Notes under the pieces: generated by a model
What the model saw: the letters and a program-made list of their open reading frames with translations, nothing else
Database searches by the model: none
Told to the model about the DNA's origin: nothing
Source: Isoetes taiwanensis
Taxonomy: Eukaryota > Streptophyta > Lycopodiopsida > Isoetales > Isoetaceae
Length of the DNA stretch: 64,000 nt
Direction of reading: 5' to 3'
Assembly (NCBI GenBank): GCA_021234155.1
Contig: JAJEKV010000008.1
Span: forward strand, 2,823,580 to 2,887,579
Part shown: piece after piece, positions 10,240 through 18,585 of the stretch
Layout of the letters: every line of letters begins with the position of its first letter
Numbering within the stretch: the stretch's first letter is position 1
Translations under genes and position numbers: made by a program

Positions 10240-10735
10240 TTCTAGTGCAAGCGAATTTCTAAGAGGTAGTTTGTGCATTGATTCTAGTTCCTGGTTCTAT
10301 GAACCTTTTTGCACCTACGATTTAGATCATGCAAAGTAGAATGAGAACTCTCATTTGTATTAGATCTAGAACTGCTGATTTGTGCATTTGTATTTATACA
10401 GGACCGCAATAAAGAAGCAATTGGGCTTTGACTTCATGTCATGAATAGACCTTTGCAGAAGGTATATTATTGTGGTATTTCGACAGTCACATAAGGTAAG
10501 AAAATACTTTTGGTCTGTAAACTTCTAGTTTGTTTCCTTTTATAGAGAAGGCATAAACCAAAAACTCCAATCCCCTTTTTGGTCTGTATACTTCAAGGTT
10601 GTTGCAAAGGTCTAGGCCATTTATAATATCCATCATAGCCTTATGACATCGCAACATCTCAACATCTCATCTGGCTTTGTTAACTCAGTCTTAGGCTTAA
10701 TTTGTAACCAACCCTTCTATTTGGAAATATTTTCT
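10240..10735 (+). repeat. Dispersed repeat Y, copy 1
   Basis: This segment matches 60510-60985 in the same order and orientation. Shared landmarks are GGTTCTATGAAC (10292 and about 60556), TTAGGTAAGAAAAT-like (about 10495 and 60748) and CTGGCTTTGTTAACTC (about 10670 and 60930). Identity is perhaps 70-75% with many indels. No coding capacity is visible, so it could be a non-autonomous element or a decayed duplicated flank. Confidence 0.6.
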
Positions 10736-11825
10736 CTGTCGTTTGTTATTGCAAGTATTTATTTGCTTTGCAAACACTATTAAAAATCGTGTGCAATGCA
10801 GGGAGAAAAGTTAAGATGGAGGCTTCGTCAATGGTGACGGTCAAAGTAAGTGATGTGGCCAATTACTATTGGTGCAGGTGGAGTCCTTGTTGGCACACCA
10901 AATGAGGGGAAATGACCGCAACAGAATACCTTAATGGCTTAGGGTTTGACCACAATGGATTATGGTTCCATAGGTGTATGTGCTTCAGAATTGAGATCAT
11001 GGCCCAATATATTTTCTGTTGGCGAACAAGATGTCATTGATGGTGTTGGCTTTTTTCATCTTTGGACTCTTGATAAATCATAGGTTTCCATAGTTTCTCC
11101 TCGTTTTTTATTAAAGATTCTTTGGATTACAACCATGTAATGATATTCCTCATATATTTAGCATCTATTACCTCAGTTCCCACTAAGAATAGCTCGATTC
11201 CCTCCAAGAATAGGCTTCTCAATGCTATGTTGTAGCCTGATTTCTGGGCAGATTCAAAGCTTAATTTTGTGTTTCCTTGTTTGCATCTTGGATGAATGCT
11301 AAAATCCTAATACCTGTTTCTATATACTCAGGTATAAATAGGGTGAGAGAAGGCCTCAAGAATCGTGCTTCCTCTTTGTTGCTTCTCCAATTCCAAGTTA
11401 TATTCTTTGCCTTCTCATGTAAATCGGTAGTGTGAGATTGAAGCTTTGACACACTTATAAATTCGCTGCAGGAGATTTTATTCTTTATGCTCTTTTCTTT
11501 CTAGTTTTATCAAAAAGTGGTAAGCTTAGAATTTGATGAATTTGTTTTTAGGCATACACCATCATTTCTGATCTCAACCATTTTAATGACAGGATTCTTT
11601 GGCTTTGTTGATGCAATAGATTGCCTATGCTTATTATATTCTTCCTTTGGCTTCCTTCATGAGGTTTTTATCAATTTCCTGCTCATATCTTGCTGATTTT
11701 AAGGCTTAAGATTTTAGGAAATGAGAAATCAAAGGCCCGTTGTTTTTCCTCCAAACTTTAATCCTCATGTTGAAGCTGGAATGAACCACACCCTCCTCCT
11801 AAGAAAAACATGTCTTCTACGTGTT
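10736..11825. other. Non-genic stretch
   Basis: No gene recognised. A TATA-box-like TATAAATA occurs at 11333-11340, but nothing downstream supports a transcription unit except the pogo relic that begins about 500 bp later. Confidence 0.35.
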
Positions 11826-12320
11826 TTATTTCTTTCTACAGAGCACAGGATGTTGGCAAGAAAATTGTTTGGGTTCCTAATAGAGGATATTGGACCAAAG
11901 AAGCTCTAGGTGCTACCATTTATTCCATTGAAGATGGAGTTTTCTCCATCAAAAAAGCAATCCTCCATTTTGGTATCGCTCATACCACTCTCCGAACCAT
12001 TTATGTGGTAAAACCAAAAGTAAATTTGATAGCTTCCAAAGGGATTGACTGTTGAGGAAGATAAATTGGTTGTTAAATGCCCTCCCCTCCCCCCCAAATT
12101 AGCCGATGAAGTATGAAACAAAGAGTTCCTAAGATGGCCATTAATAGATCCACTTGCTTTTTATTTAATGGTTTTCTTTGAAAGAAAATGATGGAAATCC
12201 TTTTAGAGAAGGTATCCCGAAAGTGCAAGCAGGCTATAGAACTGGAACGAGAGTGATTGCCCAAACATGACAGAAGGATGTTATGGAGCACATCCCAAAG
12301 AGTGAGAATGGATGACATCC
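11826..12320 (+). pseudogene. Pogo-like transposase relic, N-terminal DNA-binding part
   Basis: The frame at 11810-12055 contains a helix-turn-helix of the psq/CENP-B type: WTKEALGATIYSIEDG followed by FSIKKAILHFGIAHTTLR, the classic start of pogo-like (Tc1/mariner superfamily) transposases. A frame change near 12048 restores a VEEDKLVVKC segment, the usual link to the second helix-turn-helix. Further on (about 12190-12260) NPFREGIP resembles the conserved start of the second DNA-binding domain. Several stops and shifts make it non-functional. The catalytic part lies at 12968-13210, so the gap between was probably filled by a later insertion. Confidence 0.72.
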
Positions 12321-12460
12321 TATTTTGCGGGAATGCATCAGGTAATAGAATTCTTTTTATATCTTTTTAGGCTTTAGTATTTCAAAGATAAACTTACCTT
12401 GTTAATTTATGTGCATTAGGTAATAGAAATCATAATATCTATACTTTCAGGGGTAGAACA

Positions 12461-12784
12461 ATGAGGATTCGATTACTAGTGCCCCCACAGCCGTTGCATC
12501 AAATTGTCCCGGCTCACGTCGATTGGGTTTGTTGGGGTCATACCTCCGGAGGTTATGGATGCGGACTCGTTTGTGTCCTCTGGGACGGTATTGAACTGTC
12601 CTATGCAATTTATGCGGTGTGCCGGCCGAGGCTTATTACTGCTAAGGTTTTCCCTCGAAAACCCCGGGCGGGGTTTTTAATCCCGTCGCAATATGCTTCT
12701 TTGCTCTCTTTTTTGTTTGGGTCCCATAGGCCAATTGGTCTCCGTGGACGCTAAAAAACCTATTCTATTCTATTCTATTCTATT
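12461..12784 (+). mobile_element. Putative retroposed segment ending in (CTATT)5
   Basis: This segment is noticeably more GC-rich than its surroundings and ends in CTAAAAAAC followed by five CTATT units (12760-12784). A short-tandem-repeat tail is typical of some non-LTR elements (RTE-like) and their SINEs. The body has no protein I can name; an open frame at 12461-12754 is probably fortuitous. It separates the DNA-binding and catalytic halves of the pogo relic. Confidence 0.4.
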
Positions 12785-12894
12785 GCTGGATGTGAGGTTG
12801 GAGCTGTCATGGCTTTCCAACTGGATTATCAATCAGTTATGGTTTGATCATTTTAGGAATAATGTACCTGTACTTGTATCTATGTCTCTCTGTG

Positions 12895-12969
12895 TGATGC
12901 GATGCGGCGTGTGTGCAGGCGTATGCGTGCATATGTGCATGTGTGCGTGTGTGTGTGGGGGGGGGGGGG
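12895..12969 (+). repeat. GT-rich microsatellite ending in a 13-G run
   Basis: Alternating GT/GC/AT dinucleotides run from about 12895, followed by thirteen G at 12957-12969. It directly abuts the pogo catalytic relic. Confidence 0.85.
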
Positions 12970-13210
12970 AGACTTATTTGTGATGGACATGGAAGCCATA
13001 TAAACATGGCAGCAAGGGAGATTGAATTGCATATAGTCGAATTGCCATTTCATACATTCCATAGATTACAACCTCTAGATGTACCTTGCTTTCATCCTTT
13101 CAAGCAAGCCTTTAGGAAGTTAAGAGCTCATTTTATGTATAGTGAGTATGGCATGGAGCCTACTAAAGAAGATCTAGCAAGCATAGTGTTTAATTCATTA
13201 TCCCAAAGCC
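12968..13210 (+). pseudogene. Pogo-like transposase relic, DDE catalytic part
   Basis: The frame reads LICDGHGSHINMAAREIE and then PFHTFHRLQPLDVPCFHPFK. This matches the pogo/CENP-B DDE_1 pattern, with the second catalytic D in DGH and the third in LQPLDV. It ends in an ordinary SLSQSPPF-type segment before stops. The first catalytic aspartate and everything between it and the DNA-binding half are missing. Together with 11826-12320 this was one transposase. Confidence 0.8.
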
Positions 13211-13265
13211 CCCCTTTCCTCCTCGGGGTGCACTTATATATAAAAGGGATATGCCATCTGCATGC

Positions 13266-14289
13266 GTAGAGTCTTGTATATTGACGATTGTATCCTTATT
13301 TCTACTAATTTGTTGTTCCTCAATCAAGTGAAACATCAATTATCAGCAGATTCAGTATATCGGACATGGGAGAGATAGCAGATTGTCTTGGTATTCATAC
13401 TACAAGAAACAAGGATCAAGGGAGGATGAGATTATCGCAAGATAAGTACATTGAGGAAACTCTGGACAGGTTTGAGATGCTTGATAGCAACCCAATGGCA
13501 ACTTCATTGGAACAGAACATGAAATTTACTTCAGATATAGTTCCTCAAACTGAAGATGAGAAAGAACATATGGAGAAAGTCCCTTACAACTATGCAGTTG
13601 GAAGTCTAATTTACTTAGCAGTTTTAACAAGGTCTGATATCTCATATGCAGTAGGAATTACAAGCCAGTTTATGGAAATCTAAGGGCAACAACATCGGAT
13701 AGTTATGAAGCGCATTATGAGATACTTGAAGGGGACTCTCAGCCATTCTTTGGAGTATGAGCAAATATCATGTTTAAAACATTTCAATTTTGTGAGATTC
13801 TCAGATTCAGATTCGGATGAAGAACTGGACACCAAGAAGTCAACATCAGGTTTTGTATTCTTGCTTGGTAGTTGTGTGACTTAATGGCAGAGTAAGCAAC
13901 AACCCATCGTATCATTGCCAGACATGGAAGTCGAATACATAGCAAACATTATCCAAGAAGTTATATGGTTGAGTCAGTTACTGAGATGATTGATGCAAGA
14001 GCAAGTGGCACCTACCATTATATTTTGTGATAACATAAGTGCTGTTGCATTAGCTCATTTGCCACCAAAGTTTCATGGAAGAATCTGATGCATAGAAGTC
14101 TGGTATCACTTTATTTGAGAACAGATTCAGAATGGTGTGCTTGTATTGGAATCTTGCACAAATGAAGTACAGCTGGTATGTTTACGAAGTCACTTGATCG
14201 TATAAAGTTTCGGCATGATTGTGACAAACTGAAGATTCTATTCTATGAACTGAAGACAGATCCAATCCAGGTTGATGCTAATGGGGAAG
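13266..14289 (+). pseudogene. Second Ty1/copia relic: RT end and RNase H
   Basis: It starts at an RT active-site segment YIDDCILIS (about 13275). A frame change follows near 13345-13350, then DMGEIADCLGIHTTRNKDQGR and PYNYAVGSLIYLAVLTRSDI, standard copia RT-RNase H linker motifs. TAA at 13681-13683 and 13880-13882 interrupt the frame. RNase H motifs are eroded (FSDSDSDEELDTKKSTSGF, MEVEYIA). It ends with MFTKSLDRIKFRHDCDKL and a polypurine stretch ATGGGGAAG. The 5' two thirds are absent. It is much older than the element at 3.4-8.3 kb and belongs to a different lineage. Confidence 0.85.
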
Positions 14290-14530
14290 TGTTAGATATA
14301 ATAATATGTTAGCATATCAGCCTACTTGGATGCATATGTGTCATAAGGAGTCGCATCCGTTGGATGCAATATGCTATATTTTGTAACTGTGTTTCTTAAT
14401 ACAGTGCACATACATATTTTGCTGTAGAACCTTTCTCTTGTTTGTGCCTTTTGTTCAATCTTGTAATTAGTATCAACTGCCACGGCTACCACTCTTATAA
14501 TCTCAGCTATCAACATCTATAGCATGCCAC
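14290..14530 (+). repeat. Probable 3' LTR of the second copia relic (end uncertain)
   Basis: TGTTAGATAT begins exactly after the polypurine stretch ATGGGGAAG. The right end is a guess near 14510-14530, because no second LTR or target duplication is available to set it. Confidence 0.5.
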
Positions 14531-14961
14531 ACATCTACCTCAAAATAGAAGCTTCTTATAAATATTCTACTCACACATGATGCTTAGGGTTTGCCCTTCA
14601 GGCAACCCAAAAAAAAACCAAAAGAAGTGTATATATAATTATAGAACACTAGTAAATTCATCTTAAAGTGGGACGAATTGGATGTATCGAATCAATTTTA
14701 ATGAACTGACGCCTAGATTTCAAGTTATCACATCTTAATAAATGCTTAGACTTCCGTTTCTTGTTCAAATGAATGTGTGCATTATTAATAGACGTTGCAA
14801 TTATACTTTTCTTCTACATTTTTGGAATCCAAGTTGGACGATGATGAGCTGGAAGGAGGAGTTGCACCTCTGACTCATCGCCGACATGTAATAGAGATTC
14901 TTAGCATTTTATCTTTACAAAATTGTATGATAGCCTTGAGTTTCATAAAGATACACTCTAG

Positions 14962-14993
<32 letters not shown>

Positions 14994-15600
14994 GGGGTGT
15001 CTATATAAGAAGTTTGCCATATCCTCTCATCTTAACTCCAAATTTAAAGAGTTCCTTGCTAGCCAATCTTCATTATCTCTATATTAACACCCTAAGAGAA
15101 TAAATGCATCTGACAATCAGTAGCTACTCCAACTTCTACTTAAGGATCTAGAATTTGAACAAATAAGACAAAGATGTGCATCGCCAAGAAAATGTGGTTC
15201 TATAAGCAAATCATCCTGGCATAGACGAACCTGACAAATGTTATATTCTTATGTTGTCCTATAAGAAGGAGATGTCTATCCCGCATCCTCGATCGGCTGC
15301 TCGCATTGTGCTACGTGGCATAATAATAGGCCTTTAAAATTGTGCAAGAAACAGAGTTTACTATAAATGTAACATTTCATCAGATTCTTACTCCAACATG
15401 CCATATATGTGAAAAAGATGTCGAAAGGCATTTTCTTTGCAAAAGAGGGAAAACAAATCGAACGAAAGAATTGAAAGACATCAAAGAGGGGTCTGCTAGA
15501 AAAACGTTGAAAATGGAATCAGGATTCAGTTTATCCAAACAGCTTTTAACGGAACATGCCTCGAAGCACAATTTCATTATAATGGGAAAATTTTTAGTAA
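14531..15600. other. Non-genic stretch with a 29-T run
   Basis: Nothing coding is recognised. Positions 14965-14993 are 29 consecutive T, which could be the 3' poly(A) of a small minus-strand retroposed sequence lying to its right, but I cannot identify the body. Confidence 0.5.
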
Positions 15601-15618
15601 ATTGGACGTTTTTTATTG

Positions 15619-15925
15619 TAGACCTTATGCAGGGGTTGTATACACGTGTATAGTACCCGTGTATCATAGACCTTATGCAGGGGTTGTATACACGTGTACA
15701 GTGCCCCTGTATCATACATATGTTGTGTACACCATGAAATATTTAGAAAACATATTTACTCGGTATCATACACCTTCTGCATGTGCTAGGTACACGGGTA
15801 TGGCACCCATGTATCATACATATATTTTTAAGATACATGAATAGATTTGTAGACCTTCTGCAGGTGTATGATACACATGGGTAGTACATATGTATCGTAC
15901 ATATGTTTGTAGCATACAAGTCTCA
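15619..15925 (+). repeat. 48-bp minisatellite (2 good and 2 degenerate units)
   Basis: Units starting at 15621 and 15669 share GACCTTATGCAGGGGTTG and the palindromic core TACACGTGTA. Degenerate units near 15771 and 15852 keep CACCTTCTGCA or GACCTTCTGCAGG, each with TATCATACA and ACCCATGTATC-type segments. Each unit holds the inverted pair GATACACGGG/CCCGTGTATC, so the array can fold. Confidence 0.75.
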
Positions 15926-16057
15926 ACCAGTCTTACATCCTTCTTTGGCAACTGAATAAATGCACCTACTGCTTCACCAATGTTATCTGCACCCCAGCAT
16001 ATGATAAGAAATTCGTAGAAAGGGATTTGCACCGAAGTTTTTTTTCCATTCGAAGTA

Positions 16058-16212
16058 TTTTCGGCCAGTTCAAATTTCCATTGAATGTCAGCAACTAGTG
16101 TCCCGCAGGGCAATGCAAACTGGAAGGGAACGTCGCATTTTCGGCCAATTTCGATTGAATGTCGGCAACCAACATCTCGCAGGGCAACGCAAACTGGAAG
16201 GGAACGCCGATG
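16058..16212 (+). repeat. ~80-bp tandem duplication
   Basis: Two copies start at about 16058 and 16138 with TTTTCGGCCA. Both contain TTGAATGTC-GCAAC, CGCAGGGCAA and GCAAACTGGAAGGGAACG. They differ by an indel and several substitutions. Confidence 0.75.
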
Positions 16213-16449
16213 CGCGGCGTTCAAGCACTGGTTCCCAACCCCATCCCAAACATAAAAAAGATTTATGCATTTTAGGATTTTGTATGGAGGCGGGGGTTGT
16301 CACGCGTTATGGGTGCATCCCCATTATACGTAAAAAACCGAAGTTTGCCATGTCATCGGAACCGAAGTTCCTACAACTGTTAGGGCGATACCATTCCCAT
16401 TATGTTGTTCTTTGAGCTTCTATTTTCGTGGTCGATCGGGCCTTAAATT

Positions 16450-16605
16450 TGAACATTGCAATGCCATTCAAGAGGCCTTTGGCCCTTCAAAGAACGGCGG
16501 TGTTTTTTTTGGCCATGCAAATGAACGGCAGGAGGAAAAAAATGCCATTCAACTTGAACGGCTTTGCCAAATATCACCCTCAATTGAATGGCAAGGTTAA
16601 AAAAA
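16450..16605 (+). repeat. Left cluster of CCATTCAA/TTGAATGG motifs flanking the hAT relic
   Basis: GCCATTCAA occurs at about 16461 and 16542 and its complement TTGAATGGC at about 16586. The same motifs recur on the other side of the transposase relic, so this is a candidate subterminal repeat region of the hAT element. Confidence 0.45.
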
Positions 16606-16695
16606 TAATAATTATTTTTTAGTATATATATTTTCTATTATTCATGTATTTCTTCACCCCAATTGTAACAAAATACCATTATTAATTTATAATTA

Positions 16696-17208
16696 ATGAG
16701 ATACTACGAAATTAATAGCAAACCAATCAACATTAAACATTTAAAGGAAATGGAAGACCAAACAGATAAGTGGACTAGCACTTTATGCAACAATCTTGGG
16801 GAAGGGAAATATGCATGTCTTAATATTGAAAAGTGCAAAGGGCAAGCATATTCATTTGTAGTAAGATTACAAGTGCAACAAAGTCGTAAGAATATGAAGA
16901 CTTTATGGGATGCTTGTAGAGTGTGTGATTTCTATTTCTATGATGACGTGATGAAGTTATGGCAAGCAGTTATAGTTCTTCCAGCATCTTTTGTAGAATG
17001 TGAACGTGGATTCCGAAGGCAACGTGGATTCCGAAGGCAAAACTTGATAAAGGATGATGATCGAGAATCTTTAAATCTGAAAACTCTTGAAATGTTGATG
17101 TTCTTATCATTATCATCGCCTGACGTGGCAGATGCAGACTATGAGATGATCTATATCATAAGCAATGCCGCATGGTGCAATTGTAAACTTTGGGCTATTG
17201 AATCATAA
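16696..17208 (+). pseudogene. hAT-superfamily transposase C-terminal relic
   Basis: An open frame of 170 residues from an ATG. The C-terminal half carries the hAT dimerisation signature: AVIVLPASFVECERGF, then RRQNLIKDDDRESLNLKTLEMLMFLSL. Known role: this domain mediates transposase dimerisation and completes the RNase H-fold catalytic core. The N-terminal DNA-binding BED finger and two catalytic acidic positions are absent. An 18-bp tandem duplication at 17003-17020/17021-17038 inserts six residues (GFRRQR twice) inside the motif. It is probably an inactive relic; domestication cannot be excluded because the frame is open. Confidence 0.8.
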
Positions 17209-17295
17209 TAGGAAGGCTTTTAAGCTTTATGTGTGAATTATAATGATAAAGTGTTTTTGCTTTTACATTGAAGATGTGCTTGTTTCTTGCAGCTT

Positions 17296-17420
17296 TAATG
17301 AATGGCTAAGAAAAAATTTAACCTTCAAAAGAATGGCATCTTGACAAAATTGCCATTCAACATGAATGGCAACCCTAAAAAATTGCCCTTCAAAAAAATG
17401 GAGATACCACCATTCAATTT
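17296..17420 (+). repeat. Right cluster of CCATTCAA/TTGAATGG motifs flanking the hAT relic
   Basis: GAATGGC, GCCATTCAACATGAATGGC (17352-17370, itself an inverted repeat) and CCATTCAATTT occur within 125 bp after the hAT stop. They mirror the cluster at 16450-16605. Confidence 0.45.
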
Positions 17421-17450
17421 TAAGGCTTGTGGCTGATTGCATTGAGCCAC

Positions 17451-17535
17451 AGGACAAACCGGCACTGGGCTACAAGACAAACCCAGGTTGCTAGAGGACA
17501 AATCCAACTTGCTAGAAGACAAACCCAAGGCCTGA
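17451..17535 (+). repeat. 21-bp minisatellite, four units
   Basis: Units at 17451, 17473, 17494 and 17515 share (G/A)AGACAAACCCAA-TTGCTA. The first unit has one extra base. Because the period is a multiple of three, an open frame runs across it at 17427-17687, but there is no sign that it is a gene. Confidence 0.8.
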
Positions 17536-18585
17536 CTTGGGCAATTCGGAAGTCCTTGAGGACTTCTGAAGAAAGGGAAGGTGCTCTGGACTCGTCAGCA
17601 GAACTCCAGTGCTTTGAAGGTAATGGGAATGCTTTTTTTCCTGCCTGGGTTTGCCATGTGGCAAAGTCAGCCTGGATAACGGCCTAATGGGGATGCACCC
17701 TAAGACATGGAAGCCCCGCATAAAGGCTTTCAGAATCTCTATATGTCGAGAAAGATCTCAATTTCAACAAAACTCTAATGTGCACGTCTCATACGCATCC
17801 GATGGAATTATGTTGGAGGTTTCCAGTTGAGCTGCTGAGCTAGCCAAGCACATGCTTCTGAAGGTTGTTCTGGTAGGCGCCAGAAAACACGCCATATATA
17901 GTTTTTTGAGGGCATTGTTTCACTCGGCAATTTCTATGCAGTCACCATCTCTTTGCATTTGGTAAATCTCTTGTAATTTACAATAGAAATGCATTTAATC
18001 GGGGTAGTTTTGCCATTTTGTAGTTAGGGGAGGTTGCACTTCAATATTTTCTAAGCAAGCATATTACAAATTGCTGAAATGGACAGAGCAGTGCATAGCC
18101 GTTAAATACATTACATTGCTCATCAATTTCATAAATATCACCACAAACAGTTCATGTTTTACTCTTAATAAAGTAACAACTCAATATAACAACTCAATCA
18201 AAATTCACACAATCATAATACACCATTATAATATATATAATAGAGACAGCACTATTGGCATGCAACCAACCACAAGGACTGCCCACCGAAGGTGGGCAAT
18301 TTTCTAGTGTACCAATAATGAGTGGTAGCCAGTACTTATCAGAAAAAAAGAACCTTGTTGGTTTAGCTTTAGTAATTTACAAAATTTTCAAGGGCTGCCT
18401 AACCAGCTTTCATTCTGAAGCACTTGAGGGTGACTTGAGGTGTTGTCAGAAATGTACAAGATTTGATAATTTCTGTGGCTACAACTAAAAAGGTTAGTAG
18501 GGTAAGCTAGCTTGAAGAGCTGTCAATGTGGCAAGGCAGAAAGCATAGTTGGCCCAGTTAATAAATAAGTTGCATAAGTAAATGG
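17536..18585. other. 3' flank of the PPR-SMR gene; hairpin at 18281-18297
   Basis: No gene is recognised. GCCCACC-GAA-GGTGGGC at 18281-18297 is a perfect 7-bp-stem hairpin. It lies about 290 bp beyond the stop of the minus-strand PPR-SMR gene and could fall in its 3' UTR. The rest is AT-rich. Confidence 0.45.

Noticed and set aside
12461-12754. 97-residue plus-strand protein
   Set aside because: No conserved motif; the GC-rich composition and the short-repeat tail fit a retroposed non-coding sequence better.
15602-15844. Repetitive protein in the minisatellite
   Set aside because: The frame is a by-product of the 48-bp period being a multiple of three.
18281-18297. Rho-independent-type terminator hairpin
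   Set aside because: The context is eukaryotic, so a bacterial terminator reading has no meaning; kept only as a possible 3' UTR hairpin.
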